This document shows, piece after piece, positions 35,665 to 45,297 of a stretch of DNA of 64,000 nt. The notes below the pieces were generated by a model, which was not told the DNA's origin, ran no database searches, and worked only from the letters and a program-made list of their open reading frames with translations. A program made the position numbers and the translations under genes. Within the stretch, counting starts at the first letter, position 1. The number at the start of each line of letters is the position of its first letter. The DNA is from Clostridia bacterium (GTDB lineage Bacteria > Bacillota > Clostridia > RGIG7378): positions 46,926 to 110,925 of the forward strand of contig JAFYSJ010000019.1 of NCBI GenBank assembly GCA_017559445.1, read 5' to 3'.

Positions 35665-36504
35665 ATGAAACTGTTTTCTGCTTTGTTTGATGGACTGTGT
35701 GTTTTTGTTGTTTTTGGCATAGTTTTGCTTCTGTATACAAAATATGACAAAATAATTTCACTGGAAAATAACCAGGTTGCAATCCAAGATATATCTAAAG
35801 AAGAGTTAAAAGTAGATAACACTAAATTGGTGGATAACAATACTACATTTATTTCTGATTCAGGAATAGAGTACTATAACGAAGCTAGTGTATCTACAGA
35901 TATACCTGTGTTTACTGGACTTGTTAGTTCGTCATCATCAGGACCACAAATTTTGATATATCACACACATACATCTGAAACGTATTTCAATGATCAAGGC
36001 TCAGTTGTGGATGTAGGAAACTTGCTGGCTGATTTGCTTAGGGCTAAAGGATATAATGTAATACATGACACAACAATAAACGATGCTGATTATAACAACT
36101 CATATGAAACAGTTTATGTAAATGTTGAAAAAATACTTAAGGCTAATCCAACAATACAATGCATAATCGACGTGCATAGAGATTCTGCAACCAAGGATAT
36201 GGTTGTAAAGGATCAAGGAATTGAATATGCAAAGCTAATGCTTGTTGTGGGTACTAATGTAAGACTTTCTAATTCAATTTGGGAAAATAACCTTTCATTT
36301 GCAAAGGCTATTCATTTGAACTGTCTAGAAAGAGTGGATGAAATAATAAAACCCATCTACCTCAGCAAAAACAGATATAATCAGCACTTGTGCCAAAACT
36401 CTGTAATTGTAGAAGTAGGTGGGCTTGAAAATACAATATTTGAGGCATTGAATGCAACTTACATCTTGGCAGAAGCCATAGATTCAAGCTTGCAAGGCAA
36501 GTAG
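35665..36504 (+). CDS. spoIIP: SpoIIP-like cell-wall hydrolase
   Basis: 279 aa with an N-terminal membrane anchor (about residues 3-22) and a C-terminal SpoIIP domain: QILIYHTHTSETY, CIIDVHRDSA, KNRYNQHLCQNS and IVEVGGLENT. SpoIIP is an amidase/endopeptidase that drives engulfment with SpoIID and SpoIIM. The start is ATG 35665 behind GGAGG; an overlapping ATG four bases earlier is out of frame. CATATACT at about 35626 resembles a sigma-E -10 but no clear -35 pairs with it. Codons are less biased than in housekeeping genes, as expected for a sporulation gene. Confidence 0.87.
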   Translation: MKLFSALFDGLCVFVVFGIVLLLYTKYDKIISLENNQVAIQDISKEELKVDNTKLVDNNTTFISDSGIEYYNEASVSTDIPVFTGLVSSSSSGPQILIYHTHTSETYFNDQGSVVDVGNLLADLLRAKGYNVIHDTTINDADYNNSYETVYVNVEKILKANPTIQCIIDVHRDSATKDMVVKDQGIEYAKLMLVVGTNVRLSNSIWENNLSFAKAIHLNCLERVDEIIKPIYLSKNRYNQHLCQNSVIVEVGGLENTIFEALNATYILAEAIDSSLQGK

Positions 36505-36505
36505 A

Positions 36506-37708
36506 TTATGCACCGAGGAAAATATCCATGAGAGTGCAACCTGGATCGACGTAGTCACCATTTGCCTTAGCTGAAGCTTCGTTAAAGTCAAAACCAGAAA
36601 CCTTGTTAGTGCTATCCCAAATCATATAGGGGACAGGCTCGTGGTTGTGTGTCTTAATATCCAATGGTGTTGCGTGGTCTGGAACGATTAAAATGCGCAA
36701 ATCATGGCTCTTAGCATACTCAAGTGCTGGACCGAGGATATACTGGTCGATCATCTCAATTGAGTAACGCTTACCTTCTGCATCACCGTGGTGTCCACAC
36801 TCATCTGGAGCCTCAATATGAGCATATACAAAGTCATAACCGTTGTTGAAACAATCGATAACAGCCTGGCCCTTGCCTTCAAAGTTAGTATCCTTGTTGC
36901 CAGTAACGTTAGGAACTTCAATAATGTCCATATTTGTTAAAACGCCAAGACCCTTAATGAGATCAACTGCAGAAATTACAGCACCTTTAAGTCCATTTTT
37001 GGACTGGAAGGAAGGAAGTGCAGGCTTGAATCCCTGTCCCCACAACCAAATTGAGTTTGCAGGATTTTTACCCTCTGCAATTCTCTTAAGGTTAACTGGA
37101 TGGTTCTCCAAAACCTTAGTGCTTGCTTCCATGAGTGAAAGCATTTTTGCACCGTATTCACCACCTGGCAAATAGTTCTTAACAGGCTTTCCAGTAATGT
37201 CATGTGGAGGTGTGCAAGTAAACTCTGTGTGACCATTTGTCCATCTTAGACAATGTCTGTAGCTTACACCAGCAAAGAACTGCATATCTTCTGTGCCAAG
37301 GGCCTCTTGAACTGCCTTAATAAGCTCAGATGCTTCGGCAGTGCTAATCTCACCAGCACTGTAGTCAATCATGGTCTTATCGGCATAATTTGGTTCGTTA
37401 GATACTGTTACGATATTACATCTCATGGCTACATCTGTATCGGCCATGGGAACGTTCATACTAGCTGCTTCGATGGGGCTACGACCTGTGTAGTATACAA
37501 GTGGATCATATCCCATAACGGACATGTTTGCAGGGTCACTACCTGGAGGGGAGATAACATCAGGAACTGTCTTAACAAGTCCAATACGGCTCTCCATGGC
37601 AATCTTATTCATATTAACTTTATTAGCAGATGCCATTGGTGTTAAACCATCGAAACCTGCATAAGGATGATCTGCCATACCATCACAGAGAATTACTAAA
37701 TACTGCAT
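36506..37708 (-). CDS. apgM: ApgM-family phosphoglycerate mutase or proposed homoserine kinase
   Basis: 400-aa alkaline-phosphatase-superfamily protein starting YLVILCDGMADHP, with SVMGYDP, DECGHHGD and IVPDHATP metal-site motifs. The archaeal-type 2,3-BPG-independent mutase family contains a bacterial branch proposed to be a homoserine kinase (TIGR02535). Since gpmI is present at 26582, the homoserine kinase reading is attractive, but sequence alone does not decide. Its stop is one base from the convergent SpoIIP-like stop. A terminator separates it from oadB. Confidence 0.82.
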   Translation of the reverse strand: MQYLVILCDGMADHPYAGFDGLTPMASANKVNMNKIAMESRIGLVKTVPDVISPPGSDPANMSVMGYDPLVYYTGRSPIEAASMNVPMADTDVAMRCNIVTVSNEPNYADKTMIDYSAGEISTAEASELIKAVQEALGTEDMQFFAGVSYRHCLRWTNGHTEFTCTPPHDITGKPVKNYLPGGEYGAKMLSLMEASTKVLENHPVNLKRIAEGKNPANSIWLWGQGFKPALPSFQSKNGLKGAVISAVDLIKGLGVLTNMDIIEVPNVTGNKDTNFEGKGQAVIDCFNNGYDFVYAHIEAPDECGHHGDAEGKRYSIEMIDQYILGPALEYAKSHDLRILIVPDHATPLDIKTHNHEPVPYMIWDSTNKVSGFDFNEASAKANGDYVDPGCTLMDIFLGA

Positions 37709-37720
37709 ATATACCTCTTA

Positions 37721-37754
37721 TAAAATCAAGGAGTGAACATAAAGTACACTCCTT
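37721..37754 (-). terminator. Terminator between oadB and apgM
   Basis: On the minus strand AAGGAGTG / CACTCCTT with an 11-nt loop, then GATTTTA; probably partial, allowing some read-through into apgM. Confidence 0.6.
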
Positions 37755-37782
37755 TGAAAATTTGTTAAATTGTAATTTGAAA

Positions 37783-38982
37783 TTATCCCAATACTGCGAT
37801 AAATACACCAGCTGCAACTGCAGAACCGATAACACCAGCAACGTTAGGACCCATAGCATGCATGAGCAAGAAGTTAGTAGGATCCTCTTCAGCACCAACT
37901 GCCTGAGATACACGAGCTGCCATAGGAACAGCAGATACACCAGCGGAACCGATAAGTGGGTTAATCTTGCCACCAGTAAGTACGCACATAAGCTTACCAA
38001 CCAAAAGACCACCTGTTGTACCAAGAGCAAATGCAACAACACCCATGCCTACGATACCAAGAGTCTTGAGTGTAAGGAAGTTAGCAGCTGTAGCTGTAGC
38101 ACCTACGGACAAGCCAAGGAAAATAGTAACGATGTTCATAAGCTCGTTGGAAGCTGTCTTAACAAGTCTGTCGCAAACGCCGGACTCCTTGATGAGGTTA
38201 CCAAACATAAGGCAGCCGATCAATGGAGCAGCAGAAGGCAAGAAGAGAGCAATTAGGATAGTTACCATGATGGGGAATACGATCTTCTCTGTCTGAGAAA
38301 CAGGACGAAGAACGCTCATCTTAATAGCACGCTCCTTCTTAGTTGTAAGAGCTCTCATAATAGGCTTCTGAATAGCTGGAATCAATGCCATGTAGGAGTA
38401 AGCTGCAATAGCAATAGGTCCAAGAAGCTCAGGAGAGAGCAATCTAGTTACGAAAATAGCTGTTGGGCCGTCAGCACCACCGATGATACCGATAGAAGCA
38501 GCATCATTCATAGTGAAACCGATACCAGGAATCTGACCCAAAAGAAGTGCGCCAGCAAATGCAACGAAAATACCAAGCTGAGCACCAGCGCCCATGAGAA
38601 GAGCCTTAGGGTTAGCAATAAGAGAAGAGAAATCTGTCATTGCGCCGATACCTACAAAGATAATACATGGATAGATACCAAGCTTAACGCCAATATACAG
38701 AATATCTAACAATCCAGCTTCACCACTACCGATAGCTGCCCAGTTAATGTGACCACCCTCGAAGTAAGCAGCTGTGTAAAGACCAGCGCCAGGAAGGTTG
38801 GAAAGCAACATACCGAAAGCGATAGGAAGAAGCAACAAGGGCTCAAACTTCTTAGCAATAGCAAGATAGATAAGAACCAAGGAAAGACCGATCATTACAT
38901 AATTCTTCCAGTCGCCAGAAGCAAAACCGGATGTAATGGCAAGATCTTTTAAAATTTGTACTAAAGTATTCAAAAAGTCCAT
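37783..38982 (-). CDS. oadB: Sodium-pump decarboxylase beta subunit
   Basis: 399-aa integral membrane subunit that couples decarboxylation of a carboxybiotin to sodium export (oxaloacetate, methylmalonyl-CoA or glutaconyl-CoA decarboxylase type). The conserved GIIGGADGPTAIFVT with its essential Asp is present, plus about ten membrane helices and the C-terminal LLMHAMGPNVAGVIGSA. The alpha carboxyltransferase and biotin carrier are not adjacent; they may be elsewhere. Confidence 0.93.
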   Translation of the reverse strand: MDFLNTLVQILKDLAITSGFASGDWKNYVMIGLSLVLIYLAIAKKFEPLLLLPIAFGMLLSNLPGAGLYTAAYFEGGHINWAAIGSGEAGLLDILYIGVKLGIYPCIIFVGIGAMTDFSSLIANPKALLMGAGAQLGIFVAFAGALLLGQIPGIGFTMNDAASIGIIGGADGPTAIFVTRLLSPELLGPIAIAAYSYMALIPAIQKPIMRALTTKKERAIKMSVLRPVSQTEKIVFPIMVTILIALFLPSAAPLIGCLMFGNLIKESGVCDRLVKTASNELMNIVTIFLGLSVGATATAANFLTLKTLGIVGMGVVAFALGTTGGLLVGKLMCVLTGGKINPLIGSAGVSAVPMAARVSQAVGAEEDPTNFLLMHAMGPNVAGVIGSAVAAGVFIAVLG

Positions 38983-39003
38983 TTATGTATTCCTTTCGTA
39001 AAC

Positions 39004-39258
39004 TTAAGCCTTGCGAATAGACTTGATTCTAAGATTACGTCCATCGTCAACAGGGTTAACCTTGTTAATAGCTGCTGTAACAGCTGCGATAAACTCTGGG
39101 CTTGGAGTATCCTGTGTAGCAGGAGCCTTAGCAGCCTTGCGCTTATCAATTGCCTTAAAGATAGAACCCATGATTGTGATGAACAAAATCAAGATTGCTA
39201 AAACAAGAAATACAACGGCTAAACCACCGATCATCAGAGCAACTGACTTACCATCCAT
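39004..39258 (-). CDS. oadG: Sodium-pump decarboxylase gamma subunit (OadG)
   Basis: 84-aa single-pass protein: membrane helix at residues 8-32 (LMIGGLAVVFLVLAILILFI), basic linker, then EFIAAVTAAINKV typical of OadG, the assembly subunit that links alpha to beta. First gene of the minus-strand run. A TTGACT on the minus strand near 39343 is a possible -35 but no good -10 pairs with it. Confidence 0.85.
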   Translation of the reverse strand: MDGKSVALMIGGLAVVFLVLAILILFITIMGSIFKAIDKRKAAKAPATQDTPSPEFIAAVTAAINKVNPVDDGRNLRIKSIRKA

Positions 39259-39410
39259 AATTAATCTCCTTAAATAGCTTAAAACAAGCTTATTTGATTA
39301 AAATCCAATCAAAGAAAAAGTTAACATAGTAGGCCTAAAAAGTCAATGAAAAACTGGTGTAGAAAGATGTTAATATATGGATTATTTTGATTGCATTATA
39401 TCCCTATTAA

Positions 39411-39440
39411 TTGACATATAATAGGCTGAAAAGGTATAAT
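39411..39440 (+). promoter_or_regulatory. Strong sigma-A promoter for the amidase
   Basis: Perfect TTGACA (39411-39416) and perfect TATAAT (39435-39440), 18-bp spacer. Confidence 0.85.
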
Positions 39441-39467
39441 TCACATATTAATATGGGAGGCTTTTGG

Positions 39468-41159
39468 ATGAACTTTATTTCTAACAAAAAAGCACGCACT
39501 ATCTTTATTTCTGTGATTCTTACAGTTGCTGTTTTGGTTATTGGAGCAGTGGCTGTTTTTGCTGATAACTGGGCTAAATATGACCTTTTCCTTGATGGTT
39601 ACGTTATTAATACTAAGGACGTTCCTCTTGTTGATGGAGATGCTTGTCTTATTCCAGCAGTTCAGGTTACAGAGTATATTGGTGGTACAATTACAGAGGA
39701 TGGTACTACAGCCACAATTAAGTGGGCTGGTTATGTTGTAACTGTTAAGGATGGATCCAAGACTGTTCAGTACACATCTTATTTTAATTCTAAGGCTAAG
39801 ACATATGAGGCAGATGTCGCTGCTCGTTTTGATCAGAACGAGATTTATGTTTCTGCACTTGTTTTCACAGAGGTTATGGATGCGGTGTCCATTACAATTA
39901 ATGATACATACTATCATGTAAGGATTGATTCTAAGGAGGAGCCAACAGCAACACCTGTAGCTACCCCCACCCCCACACCCACACCAACTCCCACACCAAA
40001 GCCTATAGTTACATCAAAGCCCACAGCAACACCCACGGTAGCTCCCACAGCAACACCAACGGTGGCTCCAACAGCTGTTCCTACAAGTGTACCTACAGCA
40101 GTACCAACAGTTGAGCCCACAGCTACACCCACAGTTGCACCAACTGCTACTCCAACTGCTACTCCAACTGCGACTCCAACTCCCACACCAACACCTACGC
40201 CAACCCCAACGCCTACACCAGCGCCCATCAATCCAGATGGTAACTACGAGGGTACAACAATCGTTAATGGCATTACATATGATAACCAGGGAACACGTAG
40301 ATATTTCTATATTACAAGTGTTGAGTTGACCAATGGTGTTGAAAGAAATCTTTCTGCTAATTACACAGAGGTTTATGGATCCGATAAGCTTACATATTCC
40401 ATTACTTTTGTGGATAACGGATTGTATAAGGATGCTTTTTTCAATATTGATGATGACTTCTTTATGTATTTAGAAGTTACTAGAGTTAGCACCAATGTTG
40501 TTAAGTTCTATTTTAAGACTAAGATTCCAATGGCTGTTACTCCTGTAAGTAGGACTAACATTAATGGACGAATTGAATATAGTGCGATTTCATTCTACCC
40601 GGCCAAGACAGATGCACCACGTATCTTTATTGATGCGGGACATGGTGGATGGGAACATGGAGCCATATATGGAGGCGTTAATGAGTCTGACCTTAATATA
40701 GCTATTGCAAACAAGGTAATTGCTAAGCTAAAGGCTGCAGGAGTCGATGTTGTTGCCTCAAGAGAAGACGATTCTTACGTAGGAGTATATGAGAGGTCGC
40801 TTTTGGCAAATAGCGCCAAGGCTACTTTGTTTGTAAGTATCCATAACAATGCTTCCACATCTACTAAGATTCATGGTACTGGTACTTACTATTACAGTAC
40901 ATCTACTAATGGTATTAAACTTGCCACAAATATTCAGGAGAAGGTTGTCTCTAAGCTAGGCTCCCTTAACCATGGAATTATTGTTGGTAATGAATTAACA
41001 GTAATTGATACTACAAATATGCCAGCGGCTTTAGTTGAGGTAGGGTTTATGTCCAATGTGGACGAGCTTGCTAAGCTCCAGCAGGAAGCATATATTGAAA
41101 ATGCTGCTGAGGGTATATATCAGGGTATTATCAATACTTTAGATCAGATGGGGTATTAA
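39468..41159 (+). CDS. N-acetylmuramoyl-L-alanine amidase with Pro/Thr linker
   Basis: 563-aa secreted wall hydrolase. Signal peptide or anchor at residues 6-33 ending AVAVFADN. A copper-amine-oxidase-N-like beta domain follows (to about 155), then a linker of about 95 residues of TPT/TAT repeats, a middle domain not recognised, and a C-terminal Amidase_3 domain: zinc ligands in FIDAGHGG (His), NESDLN (Glu) and SIHNNAS (His), catalytic Glu in VEVGFMSN. The start follows GGGAGG by seven bases; the upstream frame runs through the promoter. Confidence 0.9.
   Translation: MNFISNKKARTIFISVILTVAVLVIGAVAVFADNWAKYDLFLDGYVINTKDVPLVDGDACLIPAVQVTEYIGGTITEDGTTATIKWAGYVVTVKDGSKTVQYTSYFNSKAKTYEADVAARFDQNEIYVSALVFTEVMDAVSITINDTYYHVRIDSKEEPTATPVATPTPTPTPTPTPKPIVTSKPTATPTVAPTATPTVAPTAVPTSVPTAVPTVEPTATPTVAPTATPTATPTATPTPTPTPTPTPTPTPAPINPDGNYEGTTIVNGITYDNQGTRRYFYITSVELTNGVERNLSANYTEVYGSDKLTYSITFVDNGLYKDAFFNIDDDFFMYLEVTRVSTNVVKFYFKTKIPMAVTPVSRTNINGRIEYSAISFYPAKTDAPRIFIDAGHGGWEHGAIYGGVNESDLNIAIANKVIAKLKAAGVDVVASREDDSYVGVYERSLLANSAKATLFVSIHNNASTSTKIHGTGTYYYSTSTNGIKLATNIQEKVVSKLGSLNHGIIVGNELTVIDTTNMPAALVEVGFMSNVDELAKLQQEAYIENAAEGIYQGIINTLDQMGY
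39942..40230 (+). repeat. Pro/Thr-coding low-complexity DNA in the amidase gene
   Basis: Tandem ACA/CCC/ACT-type codons encode TPTPTPTP and TAVPT runs. The repeat is exact enough in places (CCCACACC) to recombine, so linker length may vary between strains. Confidence 0.85.
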
Positions 41160-41161
41160 TT

Positions 41162-41752
41162 TTGAAAAAGATTTACGTTGCAACTAATAACAATCACAAG
41201 ATTATGGAGATTAGAGAGATTCTCAAGGGTTTTGAGTGCATTTCTCTAAAGGATGCTGGTATTGAATCTAACCCAGAGGAGACAGGCTCAACATTTGAGG
41301 AGAATGCTATTATCAAAGCAATGGCTCTTCATAAGCTTACTGGTGAAGCCGCTATTGCAGATGACTCTGGTATTTGCATCGATGCCTTTGGTGGAGAACC
41401 TGGCATTTTCAGTAGTCGTTTCCTTGGTGAAGACACAGCGTATGATATTAAGAATAATATTATATTAGATAGGCTCAAGGATACTCCTTGGGATGAGAGA
41501 GGTGCTCAGTTCGTATGTGCAGTTGCATATGTTAACGAAAAGGGCGAGGCAAAGTCATTCCTTGGCGTATGCCCAGGTCATATTGGTTATGAACCCAAGG
41601 GAGATAGAGGCTTTGGATATGATCCAATTTTCGTTCCTGTATGTGGCGATGGTCGTACTACTGCAGAGATGACTGATGATGAGAAGAACGCTATTTCTCA
41701 TAGAGGATTGGCAATGAGAGAATTTGCTAAGCATCTCGAAAATCTTGCTTGA
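41162..41752 (+). CDS. rdgB: XTP/dITP pyrophosphatase (RdgB/HAM1)
   Basis: 196-aa house-cleaning NTPase removing ITP and XTP. It begins KKIYVATNNNHKIMEI; ADDSGICIDAFGGEPGIFSSR, GDRGFGYDPIFVP and ISHRGLAM are family motifs. The start is TTG, two bases after the amidase stop, with only a weak GGGG ahead, so coupled translation is likely. Confidence 0.95.
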   Translation: MKKIYVATNNNHKIMEIREILKGFECISLKDAGIESNPEETGSTFEENAIIKAMALHKLTGEAAIADDSGICIDAFGGEPGIFSSRFLGEDTAYDIKNNIILDRLKDTPWDERGAQFVCAVAYVNEKGEAKSFLGVCPGHIGYEPKGDRGFGYDPIFVPVCGDGRTTAEMTDDEKNAISHRGLAMREFAKHLENLA

Positions 41753-41778
41753 CAATAATGTAGTTAAGTCATTATAAT
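41749..41778 (+). promoter_or_regulatory. Strong promoter for rpsU
   Basis: Perfect TTGACA (41749-41754) and TATAAT (41773-41778), 18-bp spacer; the -35 overlaps the rdgB stop. Confidence 0.85.
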
Positions 41779-41833
41779 AACAAACGCTGTCGTTCAAGAC
41801 AGTTATTTCCTTTGAGGAGAGGGGGGATAAGAA

Positions 41834-42010
41834 ATGTCCGAAATCAGAGTTAAAGAGAACGAGTCTCTCGAGTCTGCTCTTAAGAGATGGAAGAGACAGT
41901 GTGCTAAGGCAGGAGTCCTCGCTGAGCTCCGCAAGAGAGAGCACTATGAGAAGCCCAGCGTTAAGCGTAAGAAGAAGTCTGAGGCTGCTCGTAAGAGAAA
42001 GTTCAAGTAA
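41834..42010 (+). CDS. rpsU: 30S ribosomal protein S21
   Basis: 58-aa basic S21, beginning [20 protein letters not shown] and ending in a run of Arg and Lys. GGAGAGGGGGG lies ahead of the start. It helps the 30S subunit recognise Shine-Dalgarno sites. Transcribed alone from a consensus promoter to a strong terminator. Confidence 0.96.
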   Translation: MSEIRVKENESLESALKRWKRQCAKAGVLAELRKREHYEKPSVKRKKKSEAARKRKFK

Positions 42011-42029
42011 TTAAATAGTTACTAACATA

Positions 42030-42059
42030 AAATCCACCTAAATTTTAGGTGGATTTTTT
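42030..42059 (+). terminator. Terminator of rpsU
   Basis: 11-bp stem AAATCCACCTA / TAGGTGGATTT, loop AATTT, T run. Confidence 0.9.
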
Positions 42060-42118
42060 GCATTCTATGGACTTTACATGGTATTATATCTCGGTACAAA
42101 ATTAGGAGGTGACCTAAT

Positions 42119-43147
42119 ATGTCTTCTGGACTTTTTTTAGGTACAATTTCTTTCCCAGGTTTGGGTTGGACATTTGAGATTGATAGAGTAGCTTTTTCTA
42201 TTGGTAGATTTGATATTTATTGGTATGCAGTATTTATTGTAGGCGCCATGATTTTGTCTGCAATTTTAGGTCTTAACCAATGTAAGAAGTATGGCATTTC
42301 CTCAGATGATGTTATTGATAACGTTTTGTTTGCAATTCCTTCTGCTGTAGTTGGTGCTAGACTTTACTATGTAATTTTTGAATGGGAAAGTATTAAGAGA
42401 GCCACACTTACCGAAACAATTGATTCTGTTCTTAATATTAGAGATGGAGGCTTAGCTATTTATGGTGGTTTGATTGGCGCTGCTTTGGCAGTATTCTTTG
42501 TTGCACGTCATAAGAAGCTTAAGTTCTTGCATTTGTTTGACTTCGCCGTTCCTTATATCGCAATTTCTCAGGGAATTGGTAGATGGGGCAATTTCGTAAA
42601 CCAGGAGGCATTTGGCGTTAACACAACACTTCCTTGGGGTATGACAGGTGATGAGATTGTTCGTACTTTGACTTACAAGCAGGCAGAGTTGGCAGAGCTT
42701 GGCATGACTGTTGATCCTAATGGCCTTGTACACCCCACATTCTTCTATGAGTCTGTTTGCAATATTGCTATTGGTATTTTCCTTTTCGTAATGAGAGACA
42801 AGTTTATGTCTAAAAAGGAAGGTTACAATACATTTATGTACTTGTCACTTTATGGACTTTGCAGAGCATTTATCGAAGGCCTCAGAACAGACAGCTTGTA
42901 CATTGGACCTATTAGAGTTTCTCAGCTCCTTGCGTTGGTATGCTTCGTAGCATGTGGCACATTGGCTATTATGTACCTTAAGAAGCCAGCTTCTGCAGTG
43001 TATGGCCCTCATATGCTTGTTGCAAAGGATGAGACAAGTGAAGATGTAGAAAATGTTGAATATGTAGATGCAGTTGATACTGTGGAAGATGCTGAGACTG
43101 TAAAAACTGAAACAGAAGTAATTCAGGAAGAGAATAAAGAAGAGTAA
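42119..43147 (+). CDS. lgt: Prolipoprotein diacylglyceryl transferase
   Basis: 342-aa membrane enzyme adding diacylglycerol to the lipobox cysteine of lipoproteins. Seven or so helices; the Lgt signature GRWGNFVNQEAFG and an upstream DGGLAIYGGLIG are clear. The C-terminal 50 residues are an acidic extension (Glu, Asp, Val repeats) beyond the usual end. AGGAGGTGA precedes the start. Confidence 0.95.
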   Translation: MSSGLFLGTISFPGLGWTFEIDRVAFSIGRFDIYWYAVFIVGAMILSAILGLNQCKKYGISSDDVIDNVLFAIPSAVVGARLYYVIFEWESIKRATLTETIDSVLNIRDGGLAIYGGLIGAALAVFFVARHKKLKFLHLFDFAVPYIAISQGIGRWGNFVNQEAFGVNTTLPWGMTGDEIVRTLTYKQAELAELGMTVDPNGLVHPTFFYESVCNIAIGIFLFVMRDKFMSKKEGYNTFMYLSLYGLCRAFIEGLRTDSLYIGPIRVSQLLALVCFVACGTLAIMYLKKPASAVYGPHMLVAKDETSEDVENVEYVDAVDTVEDAETVKTETEVIQEENKEE

Positions 43148-43150
43148 TTT

Positions 43151-44368
43151 ATGATTAAGCGCAAAAAGAAAAAGGGAATAGGAGTTTTAGCTCTAAAGGA
43201 TGAGCAGAAGCTTAGCCTTTCCAAGTCATATGATTATGGCTTGATCTTTTGCGTTATTGTTTTGACTTGTTTAGGTGCAGTACTTTGTACTAGTGCCATT
43301 AGTTCATTTACTAACTTTAACTCCATGCTTCGTAACCAGATATTGAGTATCATCATCGGTATTTTTGTCTGTGTTGTAATTAGTGTCATGGACTACGATT
43401 ACTTTAGAGTGTTCGGTGTTATTGGATACGTTGTAACCCTTGGACTTTTGGTGTTGGTTTTGTTCAAAGGTGTTGAAGTTGGTGGTGCTAAGAGCTGGCT
43501 GAGGCTGCCTGTTTTGGGACTTTTCCAGCCATCTGAGTTATCTAAGGTTACAACTATCATGGTAGCATCCATTTTCTTCGCCAGACTTAAGGATAAAGAG
43601 GGTAGAGAGTGGATTAACATTTTAGCCATTATTGCATCTTGCGCAATTCCTTTGGGACTTATTGTTTTGCAGAATGACACTGGTACTGCCATGATTTACA
43701 TGTTTGCCATCGCAGTAATGCTCTTTATCTTTGGCGTAAAGTTTAGATACATCTTTATTTGTGCCGGTGCAGGACTTGCAGCCCTTCCTTATCTTTGGTT
43801 TAACATTCTTAAGGATCACCAGAAAGGACGTATTCTTGCGGTTTTGCAACCTGAACTTTATGCCGAAACTTATTCTTACAATATTTTGAGAGCTTTACGT
43901 TCTATATCATCTGGTGGATTAACTGGTAAAGGCATTCTAAATGGTGATTTAACAGCTAGTTATTACGTACCAGTTCAGGAGTCCGACTTCATTTTCTCTG
44001 TTGCAGGTGAGGAAATGGGCTTTGTTGGATGTGTATTCCTTCTATGTCTTATATTTGGTATTTTGGCATGGATGTATTGGGTAGGCCTATCTGCTAAGAA
44101 TAGTTACGGTTCATTTTTGGTAGTTGGTATGACTTCCATGTTGGCTTTCCAGTATGCAGAGAACATTTGTGGTTGTCTTGGCATTTTCCCACTTACTGGT
44201 ATTCCACTTCCTTTCATTAGTCAGGGTGGTACCGCTATGATCGTTAACTTTATGTTGCTTGGTATCGTGTTAAGCGTTTCAGCCCGTAGAAATCGCAGTT
44301 CACAAGTATATGATGTTTCTACTAAGAGGACTTATGAAGACAGTAAAACTATTTCCGAATATACGTGA
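43151..44368 (+). CDS. SEDS-family peptidoglycan polymerase (RodA/FtsW type)
   Basis: 405-aa membrane protein with about ten helices. SEDS hallmarks: LGLLVLVLFKGVEVGGAKSW with RLPVLGLFQPSELSK, ESDFIFSVAGEEMGF and FPLTGIPLPFISQGGTAMI. These enzymes polymerise lipid II glycan with a class B PBP. RodA, FtsW and SpoVE cannot be separated by eye; no PBP partner is adjacent. It overlaps ispE by 35 bases if ATG 44334 is used. Confidence 0.9.
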   Translation: MIKRKKKKGIGVLALKDEQKLSLSKSYDYGLIFCVIVLTCLGAVLCTSAISSFTNFNSMLRNQILSIIIGIFVCVVISVMDYDYFRVFGVIGYVVTLGLLVLVLFKGVEVGGAKSWLRLPVLGLFQPSELSKVTTIMVASIFFARLKDKEGREWINILAIIASCAIPLGLIVLQNDTGTAMIYMFAIAVMLFIFGVKFRYIFICAGAGLAALPYLWFNILKDHQKGRILAVLQPELYAETYSYNILRALRSISSGGLTGKGILNGDLTASYYVPVQESDFIFSVAGEEMGFVGCVFLLCLIFGILAWMYWVGLSAKNSYGSFLVVGMTSMLAFQYAENICGCLGIFPLTGIPLPFISQGGTAMIVNFMLLGIVLSVSARRNRSSQVYDVSTKRTYEDSKTISEYT

Positions 44369-45296
44369 TTGTGACTTGGTTTCCTATGAGCCTTTTGGCC
44401 ATGGAAATGAGTCATCAATTACTTTAAAGGCACCTGCTAAGATTAATTTGTACTTGGATATTCAAGGTACAGATCACAGGGGATACCATATGCTTAATAT
44501 GGTTAACAAAGTTATTTCTTTAGCAGATGTTATTACTGTGAAAGTTATTAAAGATGGCCTTGGTAGGCTTGATTTTGACTGTAACAAGCCTGGACTTCCT
44601 ACAGATAGTCGTAATACTTGTGTAAAAGCAGCAGGATTATTCAGGGAATACATGGATGCTACAGACAGTTTCTCTATTTCTTTGCATAAAAACATTCCTC
44701 ATGAGGCAGGTTTGGCAGGTGGTAGCGCAGATGGTGCTTGTGTTTTACTTGCTCTTAACCATATTTACGGTGAGCCATGTGACGAGGATTCACTTCAGCT
44801 TTTGTCCCTTGCAATTGGTACAGACGTACCATTTTGCAGAATCAAGAGAACTGGCCTTTGCACAGGCGATGGCCGCAACGTAAGGTTCATTAAGGACAAC
44901 ATGGATTGGAATAGATACAAGCTTATGCTTGTTAAGCCTAATTACGGTATGTCCACAATTGAGGCATACAAGGAGTTCGATGTGATTACTGGTGGAACAG
45001 ATCCAGATGCCCCAGGACACGAAGCTATGTTGGATGCTTTGGCTAAAGGCGATATGACAATGATGGCAGCTGCTTCTTACAACGCACTTATGATTCCTGC
45101 AGTTAAAAAGCATCCTCAGATTCTTGAAATTGTTAACTTTTTGAAGGCAAATGGTGCATGTTATAGCATTATGTCAGGCAGTGGTACAACAGTTTACGCT
45201 TATTTTGATTCCAATGAATCTCATGACTTAGCAACAGTTGCTTATAAGGCCAAGGAATTCTTTGGACAGGATGTTTTTACATACTGGGAGGAGTAA
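44334..45296 (+). CDS. ispE: 4-diphosphocytidyl-2-C-methyl-D-erythritol kinase
   Basis: 320-aa GHMP kinase of the MEP pathway, matching ispH at 21080. TLKAPAKINLYLDI begins the fold; the ATP loop is HEAGLAGGSADGACVLLAL and the last motif is YSIMSGSGTTVYA. The start at 44334 has AGAGGA close ahead; it leaves about 28 extra residues before the family core, and no later Met precedes the core. Confidence 0.93.
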   Translation: MKTVKLFPNIRDCDLVSYEPFGHGNESSITLKAPAKINLYLDIQGTDHRGYHMLNMVNKVISLADVITVKVIKDGLGRLDFDCNKPGLPTDSRNTCVKAAGLFREYMDATDSFSISLHKNIPHEAGLAGGSADGACVLLALNHIYGEPCDEDSLQLLSLAIGTDVPFCRIKRTGLCTGDGRNVRFIKDNMDWNRYKLMLVKPNYGMSTIEAYKEFDVITGGTDPDAPGHEAMLDALAKGDMTMMAAASYNALMIPAVKKHPQILEIVNFLKANGACYSIMSGSGTTVYAYFDSNESHDLATVAYKAKEFFGQDVFTYWEE

Positions 45297-45297
45297 T

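Noticed and set aside
39914..40231. Open frame of Gly-Val repeats opposite the amidase linker
   Set aside because: It is only the complement of the Pro/Thr-coding repeat.
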